Source: Brevibacterium sp. W7.2
GTDB lineage: Bacteria; Actinomycetota; Actinomycetes; Actinomycetales; Brevibacteriaceae
Direction: 5' to 3'
DNA: 64,000 bases
NCBI RefSeq assembly: GCF_018137945.1
Contig: NZ_CP073089.1
Coordinates: 1,178,001-1,242,000, forward strand
Part shown: positions 42,891 to 51,750 of the stretch, in pieces
How the letters are laid out: each line of letters starts with the position of its first letter
How positions within the stretch are numbered: the first letter of the stretch is position 1
Position numbers and translations under genes: made by a program
The notes under the pieces: generated by a model
Told to the model about the DNA's origin: nothing
The model's input: the letters and a program-made list of their open reading frames with translations, nothing else
Databases searched by the model: none

Positions 42891-44681
42891 TCAGCCGCCC
42901 GGGGTCGCGGGCTTCTTCGGGTAGGCCCGGATCGTCGAGTCGGGGCCGTCGACGATGGCGAGATTGCCCGCGTCCGTGACGGCGAGCAGTCGCGTGTCGG
43001 ACCGGTACGCCGCCTGTCCGGCAAGGAGGCATGCCGCTTCGCTGTCGATCGTGCAGGGAACGATCGTGCCCTTGGGCTCGGAGAGGTTGATGTCGCGGCC
43101 GGAGGTGTCGACGAGGAGCAGACCCGTTTCGAGGTCGAAGAGGTACGGGCCGATGTAGGCGCGCTGCCCGCCCTGACCGCGGACCCACGACATCTCGCCG
43201 ACGATGTCGGTCGTCGTCGTCACCGTCGAGAGGATCGAGCCGTCCTCGAGGGAGTGGACGACGAGCTGGATGCGGTGACCGCTGTTCGTCGACGCCCCCT
43301 GCTCGCCCCACAGGGCGATGACCTTGCCGTGGCCGGCGGAGATCCATTTGATGATGCGCAGGCCGTCGGCTGGGGATTCGAGCCCGATGCTGCGCTCGTC
43401 GCCGCTGGTGATGTTCGTCGCCACGACGGGCCCGTCGTAGTCGGCACTGTAGAGCTCGCCGTTCTCGACGGCCATCGGGGTCGACCCGCTGTCGGGGGTG
43501 GGAATGTCGATGAGGCCGTCCTGGCCGAAGGTCGCGAGCTTGTTGCCGGACTTGACGAGCACGCTCGTGCCCGCGGAGGAGATCCGCGCGTTCGTCGGCA
43601 GCTGGTAGGTCTTCGGGGTGCTCTCGCCGTCGAAGAGCGCCTGCGCGGAGTCGCCGACCTGCCACAGGAGGGCGGCGCGGCCGTCGATGCGGGTGTCGAC
43701 GGCGAAGGTCGGGGCCTCATCGGTCTGTCCGGAGTAGCGGACCGTGCCGTCGGCGGCGTCGAGGACCTCGAGGTTGCCGCCGTCGACGACGAGGACACCG
43801 CGGTCGGAGGCCGTCACCGAGGCGGTGCCCGGGATCTTCGCCTGCCACGTCGGCGTGTTCGCGAAGCTCGGGACGATGTCGTCGGTCTTCTCCACCGAGA
43901 TGTCGGAGGCGGGGTTGAGCTGCTGGTCGGAGGCGATGGTCTGCGGGGAGTCCGTGGCGTTCGTCGGCACGATGTTGGGCACGACGAACGCGCCGATCAT
44001 GAGGATGGCCATGCCGATGAGGACGAGGCCGGGAACCGTGAGCCTGCCCAGTCGCGTCTTTCCCGACCGCGGCCCGCGTGTGCGCGGCGGTTGCTTGCGC
44101 GGCGGCTTCTGCTTCGGTGCCGCAGGCGCCTGTGCGGCCGGACCCGAGTACGGGGTGCCGAGCGGATACTCATCCGCGGTCGAGCCCGCATCGGTCGTCG
44201 CCGGCCCGGTGCTATCGGTGGCGCGGTCGTGGCCGTCGGTCGCGCGGTGGGCGGCGTCCGCCTCGGCGGGGGACTGCGCGGACGTCGAGGACTGGGCGGA
44301 TGCGGGGGAGGCGTCCGGAGTGGACCCCTGACCAGGGGAGTCGACCTCGGAGTCGATCCTGGCGGGGACGGTGATCGGCTGGGTGTCGTCGGCGGCCCGC
44401 GCCGAGGTGGTCCCCAGGGTCGGCTCGGGCGCGGCGCTTCTCGTCGCGCCGAGTTCGGTCTCCGTGGTCTGCGCCGGGACGATCCTGCCGGTTACGTCGA
44501 TCTCGACGTCGACTCCCTGGGCGCCGTCGCCGATCGTCACGGTCACCGGAGTCTCCGTGGCGCGCGCATAGTCGCCGAGGTACGCCATGGCCTGACCGGT
44601 GTCGGTGTAGCGACTCGTCGCCCCATCGAGGGACAGGTAGGCATACCCGTCCTGGGAGACAGAGATCAGCGCACGTGGCAT
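42891..44681 (-). CDS. membrane protein with extracellular beta-propeller-like domain
   Basis: 596 aa. A cytoplasmic N-terminal domain (about 1-65: PRALISVSQDGYAYLSLDG, VTVTIGDGAQGVDVEIDVTGRI), a disordered Ser/Ala/Asp linker (70-205), a basic patch KPPRKQPPRTRGPRSGK, one membrane segment (about 215-235) and an exterior region (250-596) with repeated strand motifs such as GVLVVDGGNLEVLDAADGTVRY, LLVDTSGRDIN and LLAVTDAGNLAIVDG, typical of PQQ/WD-like propellers. The head resembles domains of some type VII secretion-linked proteins, but no such genes are nearby. The gene precedes the secreted protein gene on the same strand. Confidence 0.65.
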   Translation of the reverse strand: MPRALISVSQDGYAYLSLDGATSRYTDTGQAMAYLGDYARATETPVTVTIGDGAQGVDVEIDVTGRIVPAQTTETELGATRSAAPEPTLGTTSARAADDTQPITVPARIDSEVDSPGQGSTPDASPASAQSSTSAQSPAEADAAHRATDGHDRATDSTGPATTDAGSTADEYPLGTPYSGPAAQAPAAPKQKPPRKQPPRTRGPRSGKTRLGRLTVPGLVLIGMAILMIGAFVVPNIVPTNATDSPQTIASDQQLNPASDISVEKTDDIVPSFANTPTWQAKIPGTASVTASDRGVLVVDGGNLEVLDAADGTVRYSGQTDEAPTFAVDTRIDGRAALLWQVGDSAQALFDGESTPKTYQLPTNARISSAGTSVLVKSGNKLATFGQDGLIDIPTPDSGSTPMAVENGELYSADYDGPVVATNITSGDERSIGLESPADGLRIIKWISAGHGKVIALWGEQGASTNSGHRIQLVVHSLEDGSILSTVTTTTDIVGEMSWVRGQGGQRAYIGPYLFDLETGLLLVDTSGRDINLSEPKGTIVPCTIDSEAACLLAGQAAYRSDTRLLAVTDAGNLAIVDGPDSTIRAYPKKPATPGG

Positions 44682-44906
44682 GTAATAGGGGTCCTTGAGC
44701 AGGTCGACGGCAGGGCGGTGACAATCCTAGTGAATGAGTCGTGCACCTCCCACCGAGTTTCCGAAACCGTTATACATCTCTACGGAATCGTTGCACGTCA
44801 GGAGATCTGCGTCTCATTATTCCCGTCCGTGCCTGCTGGTTTGCCCGGCAGCGGCCTGGGCGGTTAAGCTATATCTTGCTGTCTGCACCTCTGTGCGGGC
44901 TGTGTG

Positions 44907-44979
44907 GTGGGTATAGCTCAGCTGGTAGAGCGCCGCGTTGTGGTCGCGGATGTCGCGGGTTCAAGTCCCGTTACTCACC
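44907..44979 (+). tRNA. tRNA-His (anticodon GTG)
   Basis: 73 nt: acceptor GTGGGTA/TACTCAC with an encoded G at -1 (44906) and discriminator C, both typical of tRNA-His; anticodon loop CCGCG-TTGTGGT-CGCGG giving GTG; T-loop GGTTCAAGTCC. Confidence 0.97.
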
Positions 44980-44988
44980 CCGATGGGA

Positions 44989-45028
44989 AAGCCCCGTGGA
45001 TCCTGAGGAATCTGGATCCACGGGGCTT
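44989..45028 (+). terminator. terminator of tRNA-His
   Basis: Perfect 15-bp stem AAGCCCCGTGGATCC / GGATCCACGGGGCTT with a 10-nt loop, 9 bp after the tRNA end, followed by CTTCTC. Confidence 0.85.
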
Positions 45029-45040
45029 CTCGCATGTCCG

Positions 45041-45107
45041 CACCGAGGTGGTCCCGTGCCGAGGCGTGCCCACGCCCAGGTGGTCCCGCACCGAGGTGGT
45101 CGCCTCG
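45041..45107. repeat. degenerate CCGAGGTGGTC intergenic repeats
   Basis: Four successive variants: CACCGAGGTGGTCCCG, CCGAGGCGTGCCCACG, CCCAGGTGGTCCCG, CACCGAGGTGGTCGCC. The core matches the array at 11553-11690 and single copies at 17880, 25393 and 53086. Confidence 0.55.
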
Positions 45108-45244
45108 GGCGTCCGATGTTCCAGTCCTGTCACCGTCTGTGCCCTGTTGAGCACCTGTGGGCAGGGTGTGCGCGGCTAACGTCGATCTCGTTCGATCAGT
45201 CGCCTGCCGAGAGCCGGTGACGACCATTCCGTGAAAGGGACATC

Positions 45245-45883
45245 ATGAACCGCCCCACCAGACTCGTCGCCCGCTCCGCCGCTCTCGCCGCCGCTGCCCT
45301 GCTCACTCTCTCGGCCTGCGGTGCCGCCGGAGACGCGGAGGAGTCGGCCGATTCCGAAGCCGGCTCCGTCGCCGTCGAGGAGACCACCGAAGCCGCCCCC
45401 GAAGCCTCGTCCACCGAGGCGGCTGCTCCGGCTGGGGAGGGCACGCAGGTCGAGATCGGCCAGGAGCTCACCGACAGTGAGACCGGCGATGTCATCACCA
45501 TCGTCTCCGCGGTCCGCAACAATCCCACCGAATACTACGAAGCCTCCGACAACCCCGACGGTGAGATGGTCTACCTCGAGGTCAAGGTCGTTCCCGGTGA
45601 GGACTACGGCGGCACGATCAGCGCCTCGGACTTCTACCTCGACAGTGCCGGCGAGGAGGTCAATTATGCCTCGACTGCTGACGACGAGCTCACGGCCGCC
45701 GGCTTCACCTACTTCGAACGCGCGCCGCGCCGCGACGGCGAGCACACCGGCTTCATCCCCGTCTACGTGAGCCAGACCGCCGACACGCTCAAGGGCGCGT
45801 ACGTCCGCCCCGAGGCGAAGGTCCTCGGCGAGGACCAGACGATCCCCGAGTTCCGCGGAGACTTCGAGGTTCCCGCCTCCTGA
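45245..45883 (+). CDS. putative lipoprotein with DUF4352-like domain
   Basis: 212 aa. Signal with lipobox LSAC (C25), an acidic Glu/Ala/Ser linker (about 30-65), then EIGQELTDSETGDVITIVSAVRNNP, MVYLEVKVVPGEDYGGTISASDFYLDSAGEEVNYAS and TGFIPVYVS, the immunoglobulin-like fold of DUF4352/telokin-like lipoproteins. Exported and membrane-anchored; function unknown. AAAGGGA lies 6 nt before the ATG. Confidence 0.78.
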   Translation: MNRPTRLVARSAALAAAALLTLSACGAAGDAEESADSEAGSVAVEETTEAAPEASSTEAAAPAGEGTQVEIGQELTDSETGDVITIVSAVRNNPTEYYEASDNPDGEMVYLEVKVVPGEDYGGTISASDFYLDSAGEEVNYASTADDELTAAGFTYFERAPRRDGEHTGFIPVYVSQTADTLKGAYVRPEAKVLGEDQTIPEFRGDFEVPAS

Positions 45884-45924
45884 GCAGGGCCTCCTCAACG
45901 AGGCCTCCTGAGTTAGGCTCAGAC

Positions 45925-46338
45925 ATGAGCGATTTCCCGCGCCTGCTCCACACCGTCCTCGACGCCGAGGACCCGCGGTCCCTCGCCGAGTTCTACCGGC
46001 AGTTCCTCGGACTGCGCTACCGCAGCGGCGACGAGCCGCCCGTCGACGGCGGACCCGACGACGCCGACTGGCTCGTCCTCGTCGACGCCGAGGGCCGGCG
46101 CACGCTCGCGATCCAGCAGACCGACGAGCTCACCCCGACGACCTGGCCCGATCCGGCCGTGCCCATGCAGCTCCACCTCGACTTCACGGTGCCCGACACC
46201 GCAGCGCTCGAGACCCACCGCGCCCGGGCCCTCGACCTCGGGGCGCGCCAGCTCCTCGACCGCGCGGACGACCCTGACGAGCTTCTCTACGTCCTCGCCG
46301 ATCCCGCAGGCCACCCCTTCTGCGTGTTCGTCGCCTGA
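45925..46338 (+). CDS. VOC/glyoxalase-like protein
   Basis: 137 aa. LLHTVLDAEDPRSLAEFYRQFLGLRYRSGD, WLVLVDAEGRRTLAIQQTD, MQLHLDFTVPD, ARQLLDRADDPDELLYVLADPAGHPFCVFVA is a typical single VOC protein of the actinomycete type (COG0346-like). Substrate unknown. Convergent with the DUF1345 gene. Confidence 0.88.
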   Translation: MSDFPRLLHTVLDAEDPRSLAEFYRQFLGLRYRSGDEPPVDGGPDDADWLVLVDAEGRRTLAIQQTDELTPTTWPDPAVPMQLHLDFTVPDTAALETHRARALDLGARQLLDRADDPDELLYVLADPAGHPFCVFVA

Positions 46339-46350
46339 GTCTCCTGCTCC

Positions 46351-47022
46351 TCAGGCCATCGTCACAAGCTTCTGGAGGACCTGGAAGGCGACGGCGACGA
46401 CAAGCGCGTTGTAGAAGAACGCGATGATGCTCTGGAGCAGGACGATGCGGCGGGCGGCGATCCCGCACACCTCGACGTCCGAGGTCGCGAACGACGTGCC
46501 GATCGTGTAGGAGAAGTAGAGGTAGTCGAGGGTCGTCGGGAGGTCGGCTGTCGGGAAGCGCAGCTCCCGTTCGTCATTGGCCGCCTCGGTGACCTCATAG
46601 ATCTCGGCGAACGCGATGTGGAGCATGAGCCACGAGAGGATGATGCCCGCGCTCGCCGCGAACAGGATCGTCGTCTGGTCGGCGCCGCCGTCCGCGGAGT
46701 CCTGGGTGACCATCGCGGTGATCGCCGCATTCGCCCCGACGACCGCGGCGAGCAGCGGGGGAATCCACAGCCACTTGACGACCGCTCGGGCCTCCGTGCG
46801 ATCTCCGGCCTCGGGCTGTCGGCTGCCGTTCCACACGACGATGAGCCCGACGCCGAGGTAGACGACCGTCACCGCCTCCCACAGCAGCAGCGCCCACAGG
46901 GTGTTGGTGACGAGGTAGAGGACGCACGTGAGGACGATGAGCGTCTGCGCCGCCCCGCTGATCCACTGTCCCGCCCCGTAGCGCCGAACCGTCGGGCGCG
47001 CTTCCGTCGAATCATCGGCCAT
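46351..47022 (-). CDS. DUF1345 membrane protein
   Basis: 223 aa with five to six hydrophobic segments (for example TLIVLTCVLYLVTNTLWALLLWEAVTVVYLGVGLIVVW and the last, SIIAFFYNALVVAVAFQVL). The TLDYLYFSYTIGTSFATSDVEV stretch and the IRRIVLLQSI-like end are the DUF1345 signature (related to ion-channel-like proteins). An alternative start lies at 47040. Confidence 0.85.
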   Translation of the reverse strand: MADDSTEARPTVRRYGAGQWISGAAQTLIVLTCVLYLVTNTLWALLLWEAVTVVYLGVGLIVVWNGSRQPEAGDRTEARAVVKWLWIPPLLAAVVGANAAITAMVTQDSADGGADQTTILFAASAGIILSWLMLHIAFAEIYEVTEAANDERELRFPTADLPTTLDYLYFSYTIGTSFATSDVEVCGIAARRIVLLQSIIAFFYNALVVAVAFQVLQKLVTMA

Positions 47023-47121
47023 GGCCCGAATATACGTCATCCCACGACCCCGGCCTCGGCACCGAGACACCTCCCTGCGCCGGGACACCTCCCGTGTCCG
47101 AGGCGGGGGTTAGAGTGAGGT

Positions 47122-48006
47122 GTGTCCGCATTCGCCCTCCCGCTCACCGTCGTCGGCAGCATCAACGCCGACATCACCGCGGTCACCGACCGCCTGCCCG
47201 GCCCCGGAGAGACCGTCGGCGGCGGCACGCTGTCACGCAGCCCCGGAGGGAAGGGCGCGAACCAGGCGGCCGCGGCGGCCCGCCTCGGCGCCGTGACCCG
47301 GATGGTCGGGGCCGTCGGCGCGGATCCGACGGGACGGGAGATGACCGCGGACCTGCGTGAGGCCGGCGTCGACGTCAGTGCCATCGCCGAGGTGGACGCC
47401 GAAACGGGGACCGCGCTCATCACCGTCGACGCCCGCGGCGAGAACACGATCGCCGTGTGCGAAGGGGCGAACGCCCAGGTCAGCGCCGCCGGACTGAGGT
47501 TCGACGAGACGGACACCGTGCTCACGCAGCTCGAGATCCCGCTCGAGGTCATCAGCGACCTCGCCCGCACCGTGCGCGGCTGGTTCGTCATCAACGCCGC
47601 CCCCGCGATTCCTCTGCCCGCCGAGGTCGTCGACCGTGCTGATCTCATCATCGTCAACGAATCCGAGTACGCCGCGCTGCCGCAGCTGGCCACGGCTCGC
47701 CGGGTGGCCGTGACCTACGGGGCGCAGGGATCGGCCCTGCTCGAGAACGGTGAGCAGATCGCGTTCGCACCCGCCGAGACACTCACCCCGGTGAGCACCG
47801 TCGGGGCCGGCGACGCCTTCTGCGCGGCCCTGACCATCGCCCTGCGCTCCGGCATCCCCGCCGCCGACGCCCTGCGCGTCGCCAACGCCGTCGGGGCGAT
47901 CGCCGTGGCCAGTCCCGACGCGCGACCGTCCTTCCCGCCGCTCGAACACCTCATCGCCACCCTCGACGGAGACCCATCGACGACGAGAGAACGGACATCG
48001 TCATGA
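47122..48006 (+). CDS. PfkB-family carbohydrate kinase (ribokinase-like)
   Basis: 294 aa. LTVVGSINADITAVTDRLPGPGETVGGGTLSRSPGGKGANQAAAAARLGA at the start and TVGAGDAFCAALTIALRSG at the end (catalytic D in GAGD) are the ribokinase hallmarks. It probably phosphorylates a sugar or sugar derivative. GTG start. Its stop overlaps the next gene by 4 bp (ATGA), so the pair form an operon. Confidence 0.92.
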   Translation: MSAFALPLTVVGSINADITAVTDRLPGPGETVGGGTLSRSPGGKGANQAAAAARLGAVTRMVGAVGADPTGREMTADLREAGVDVSAIAEVDAETGTALITVDARGENTIAVCEGANAQVSAAGLRFDETDTVLTQLEIPLEVISDLARTVRGWFVINAAPAIPLPAEVVDRADLIIVNESEYAALPQLATARRVAVTYGAQGSALLENGEQIAFAPAETLTPVSTVGAGDAFCAALTIALRSGIPAADALRVANAVGAIAVASPDARPSFPPLEHLIATLDGDPSTTRERTSS

Positions 48007-48902
48007 TCGCCCTCACCGGCCTCAGCGCCTTCCCGCTCACACCCATCCGCGACGGCAGCCTCGACGAGGTCGCCTTCGACGGGCTCATCGACCGCCTCGT
48101 GACCGCCGGCGTCGATTCGATCGCCCCGCTCGGGTCGACCGGGGTGGGCCCCTACCTCAGCGTCGGCACCCGCGCCTTCGTCGCCCGCGCCGCCGTGGAG
48201 CGCGCCCAGGGCATCCCCGTCATCGTCGGGATCGGAGCGCTCAGCCAACGCGATGTGCTCGCCAACGCCGCCGCGGCCGAGGAGGCCGGGGCCTCAGCAC
48301 TCCTCCTCGCCCCGATCAGCTACCACCCGCTCACCGCGGACGAGGTCGTCGAGCTCTTCCGCGCCGTCACCTCGGCGACGGACCTGCCCGTCATCGTCTA
48401 CGACAATCCGGGGACGACGCACTTCACGTTCACGACCGACCTCTACGGACGGCTGAGCGAGCTCGACGGCGTTGCCGCGATCAAGATCCCCGGCCTGCCG
48501 CTGTCTGAGGGGGAGTGGACGCAGCGGGTCGCCGACATCCGGGAGGCGACCGCGGAGGGCACAGCGATCGGCGTCTCCGTCGACGCGTACGGCGCCGACG
48601 GCCTCCTCGCCGGCTGCGATGCGTGGTTCTCCGCGATCGGGGGCACTCTGCCCGAGCCGATGCTCGCGATCACCCGCGCCGCACAGTCCGGGGACGCCTA
48701 CCTCGCCCGCGAGCTCTCCGCCGAGCTCCAGCCGCTGTGGGACCTCTTCGCCGCCCACGGCGGGAGCCTCCGGGTGGGGGCGGCGATCGCCGAGCACCTC
48801 GGCCTCGTCACCGGCGACAGCCTGCCCGCACCCCTGCACGGGCTCGACGCCGAGGCCAAGCGCGCAGCCGCCGAGGTCGTCGACGCCCTCGGTCTGCGCT
48901 GA
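48003..48902 (+). CDS. DapA/NanA-family aldolase
   Basis: 299 aa Class I aldolase TIM barrel: GSTG at 44-47, catalytic tyrosine in IVYDNPG (Y133) and the Schiff-base lysine in VAAIKIPG (K161). Rather than lysine synthesis, the coupling with a PfkB kinase suggests aldol cleavage of a sugar acid such as 2-keto-3-deoxy compounds (inference). The loop GVGPYLS replaces the usual GE motif, so the substrate differs from DapA. Confidence 0.88.
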   Translation: MIALTGLSAFPLTPIRDGSLDEVAFDGLIDRLVTAGVDSIAPLGSTGVGPYLSVGTRAFVARAAVERAQGIPVIVGIGALSQRDVLANAAAAEEAGASALLLAPISYHPLTADEVVELFRAVTSATDLPVIVYDNPGTTHFTFTTDLYGRLSELDGVAAIKIPGLPLSEGEWTQRVADIREATAEGTAIGVSVDAYGADGLLAGCDAWFSAIGGTLPEPMLAITRAAQSGDAYLARELSAELQPLWDLFAAHGGSLRVGAAIAEHLGLVTGDSLPAPLHGLDAEAKRAAAEVVDALGLR

Positions 48903-49101
48903 GGTCCCCGCCGGCAGCTGGTCCGCAGACACCGGCAACCGGCCCTGCCTGAGCCTGCCGGTCACAGCGTCACCGGCGCGCAGACCGACCCCGGCTCTTC
49001 ACCTGCCGTCCATCTGAGGTTCCGGCCGGAGACAACTCCCTGCCCATATATGGAGGTGGGCGGGCCGTTGCCGCCTGCCGCCGCCACGACTCGGAGACCC
49101 G

Positions 49102-51306
49102 ATGACGCATACGAAGACGATCACCGCCGCCCTCACCTCACTTCTCCTCACCACCGGTCTCACCACTGGGCTCACCGTCACCGGCGGTGCCGGGGCGAGT
49201 GCGGCGGAAGTGCCCGACCCGATCAGCTCCTCGGCACCGGACGCTGAAGTCGAACTCGGCTTCCTCGGCTCCTATGAGACCGGCCAGTTCGACGAATCCG
49301 CCGCAGAGATCACCGCGACCTACGGCGACACCGTCTTCACCGTCAACGCCCAGGCGGCGACCGTCGACATCATCGACGCCTCCGATCCGACGAACCCGAC
49401 GAAGACCGGCGAGATCACCGGGACCGGGGTCGCGAACTCGGTGGCGATCCGCGACGACGGCCTCGGCGTCATCGCCCTCGAAGACGCGGACAAGACCCAG
49501 CCGGGAACGCTGCTGTTCTTCGACGCGAACTCACCCGAGGCGACGGTGCTCGGCTCGGTCACCGTCGGCTCCCTGCCCGACATGGTCGCCCTCACCCCCG
49601 ACGGCACCCGGGCGCTGACGGCGAACGAAGGCGAACCCGCCGACGACTTCTCGACGGACCCCGAAGGGTCGATCGGCGTCGTCGATCTCCCCGCCGAGGT
49701 GGCCGCCCCGTCCCAGGACGCGGTGCGGATCGCGGACTTCAACGACTTCGAGGAGGGCGGCTCCAAGACCCTGCCCGCCGACGTCCGGGTCTTCGGCCCC
49801 AACCCCGACGGCGACCTGCCGGTGTCGCGGAACCTCGAACCGGAGTACATCACCGTGGCCGGCGACAAGGCGTACGCGACGCTGCAGGAGGCGAACTCGG
49901 TCGCCGTCGTCGACATCGCCTCCGCCGAGGTCACCGAGATCCTCCCTCTCGGCTTCAAGGACCACGGGCAGCCGGGCAACGGCCTCGATCCCTCCGACCG
50001 CGATCCCGAGGACGCCCCGACGATCAACATCGCCGAATACCCGGGACTCAAGGGCACCTACATGCCCGACACGATCTCGACGTTCTCCGCAGGCGGCACC
50101 GACTACCTCGTCACCGCCAATGAGGGCGACTCCCGCGAATGGGGAGACTTCTCCGATGCCGCCCGCGCCAAGGATCTCGGCGACGACGGCCTTGCGCCGG
50201 TCTGCGAGTCCTCGCCGCTGGCCGACCGGCTCGGCGATGACGAGCTCGGACGCCTCAACGTCATCACCGACCTCGGCCTCAGCGAGGACGGCAGCTGCTA
50301 CGAGGAGCTCTACTCCTTCGGCGCCCGCTCGTTCGCGGTGTGGACGACCGACGGTGAGCTCGTCGCCGATTCCGGTGACGAGTTCGAGCGGCTCACCGCC
50401 GAGGCGAATCCCGACTTCTTCAACTCCAACCACTCCGAGTCGAACCTCGAGGGACGCAGCGACGACAAGGGTCCGGAGCCCGAGGCGCTGACGATCGGCG
50501 AGGTCGGCGGAACGACGTATGCGTTCATCGGCTTCGAGCGCGTCGGCGGCATCGCCGCCTACGACCTCACCGATCCCGCGCAGCCGAAGTTCGCGACCTA
50601 CTTCAACAACCGCGACTTCTCCGTCTCCGTCGAGGACGAGATCGAGGCCGCCGAGGATCCGACGGCCCTGCTCGCCAGCGCCGGTGACCTCGGCCCGGAG
50701 GGCATCACGTTCCTCAGCCCCGACGAATCGCCGTCCGGGGAGGCCGCCCTCGTCGTCGGCAGTGAGGTGTCCGGCACGACGAGCATCTACTCGATCGCCG
50801 ATCTCAGTAACGGCGGTGGCGGGTCGGACGCCGGTGCCGATGACAATGCCGGCGCCGATGACAATGCCGGGGCCGGGGACAACGCCGGCGCCGAGGCGGA
50901 TGCCGGGGCCGGCGACAACGCCGGGGCTGACAGCACCGCCGGGTCCGACGCGGATGCGTCCGGCGCAGACGAGACCGCAGGCGCCGAGGCGGACGCCGGC
51001 GCTGAGGGCACCACCGCGGCGACCGGGTCGACCGCAGGCGGCCAGGACGCCGACGGATCGGATGCGAAGGGGAGCGGCGCGGACGCACAGGGCGCCGAAG
51101 CGGACGCGAGCGGCTCATCGGCCTCAGCGGCAGCGGGCGCCGATCCGGACGCGAGCGCTGACTCTGCCGACGACGGCGACGAGAACGCGGGCTCGCTGCC
51201 GCGCACCGGTGCCGACCTCGGGCAGTACCTGCTCATGGGGGCGCTTGCGGTCGGACTCATCGCCATCGGCGTCGTCGCATTCGTCGTGACGCGGAGGAAG
51301 CGCTGA
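49102..51306 (+). CDS. choice-of-anchor I-type esterase-like LPRTG surface protein
   Basis: 734 aa. Signal peptide (about 1-34), a large seven-blade-like propeller domain of the choice-of-anchor I family (about 50-570: TVFTVNAQAATVDIIDASDP, MVALTPDGTRALTANEGEPADDF, YLVTANEGDSREWGDFSDA, ARSFAVWTTDGELVADSGDEFE, GPEPEALTIGEVGGTTYAFIGFERVGG), then an Asp/Ala/Gly repeat stalk (575-695), LPRTG (699-703), a membrane segment and RRKR. It is sorted to the cell wall. Same anchor motif as the protein at 11995-13422. The enzymatic or binding role is unknown; related proteins are calcium-binding phosphatase-like. Confidence 0.85.
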   Translation: MTHTKTITAALTSLLLTTGLTTGLTVTGGAGASAAEVPDPISSSAPDAEVELGFLGSYETGQFDESAAEITATYGDTVFTVNAQAATVDIIDASDPTNPTKTGEITGTGVANSVAIRDDGLGVIALEDADKTQPGTLLFFDANSPEATVLGSVTVGSLPDMVALTPDGTRALTANEGEPADDFSTDPEGSIGVVDLPAEVAAPSQDAVRIADFNDFEEGGSKTLPADVRVFGPNPDGDLPVSRNLEPEYITVAGDKAYATLQEANSVAVVDIASAEVTEILPLGFKDHGQPGNGLDPSDRDPEDAPTINIAEYPGLKGTYMPDTISTFSAGGTDYLVTANEGDSREWGDFSDAARAKDLGDDGLAPVCESSPLADRLGDDELGRLNVITDLGLSEDGSCYEELYSFGARSFAVWTTDGELVADSGDEFERLTAEANPDFFNSNHSESNLEGRSDDKGPEPEALTIGEVGGTTYAFIGFERVGGIAAYDLTDPAQPKFATYFNNRDFSVSVEDEIEAAEDPTALLASAGDLGPEGITFLSPDESPSGEAALVVGSEVSGTTSIYSIADLSNGGGGSDAGADDNAGADDNAGAGDNAGAEADAGAGDNAGADSTAGSDADASGADETAGAEADAGAEGTTAATGSTAGGQDADGSDAKGSGADAQGAEADASGSSASAAAGADPDASADSADDGDENAGSLPRTGADLGQYLLMGALAVGLIAIGVVAFVVTRRKR

Positions 51307-51317
51307 CCCGAGTTGAC

Positions 51318-51347
51318 TCATTTAGTTTAGTCAACTAAACTAAATGA
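51318..51347. promoter_or_regulatory. MarR operator, perfect 30-bp palindrome
   Basis: TCATTTAGTTTAGT-CA-ACTAAACTAAATGA: perfect 14-bp arms with a 2-bp centre, ending 1 bp before the ATG of the next gene (51349) and starting 11 bp after the surface-protein stop. The position would block transcription and translation start of the operon; the MarR protein two genes downstream is the natural binder. Confidence 0.85.
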
Positions 51348-51348
51348 C

Positions 51349-51750
51349 ATGACAACGAAACCCCGCACCCGCAAGGCTCCCGCAAAGGGAGCGAAGAAAC
51401 CACTCCGCTTCAAGTTCGGAATCGCCCTGCTCATCCTCTATCCGCTCTTCTTCCTCATCATCCCGATCGCTCCGTTCCTGCCCATCGACGCCGGCAGCAA
51501 GGTCGGACTCGTGGCCGGCGTCCTCGCCGCCGGGGAAGGCGTCCTGCTGCTCGCCATCGCGTGCGTCGGCAAGGAGGCGTTCCAGGCGATCAAGGCGAAG
51601 ATCCTCCGCCGGAAGAAGAAGCCCGCGACTGAGGTGAGTGAGACGACGGCCGAGACGGTGACCGACACGTCGAGCGACACGGCGACCGACGCCCCGGCGG
51701 CGAAGCCCGCCGTGGTCGGTGCCGTGAGGCAGGCGCGTCATGCCGGATGA
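51349..51750 (+). CDS. small two-TM membrane protein (transporter-suffix-like)
   Basis: 133 aa. A basic head (TKPRTRKAPAKGAKKPLRFK), two membrane segments (about 22-45: GIALLILYPLFFLIIPIAPFL; and 52-74: VGLVAGVLAAGEGVLLLAIACVG), then KEAFQAIKAKILRRKKK and a Thr-rich tail. The pair of segments matches small transporter-suffix-domain proteins. The ATG is inside the operator region, possibly leaderless. It overlaps the MarR gene by 11 bp. Confidence 0.75.
   Translation: MTTKPRTRKAPAKGAKKPLRFKFGIALLILYPLFFLIIPIAPFLPIDAGSKVGLVAGVLAAGEGVLLLAIACVGKEAFQAIKAKILRRKKKPATEVSETTAETVTDTSSDTATDAPAAKPAVVGAVRQARHAG

Noticed and set aside
47039..47121. Upstream start for the PfkB kinase
   Set aside because: Family homology begins at the GTG at 47122 (LTVVGSINAD), and no better site lies upstream.
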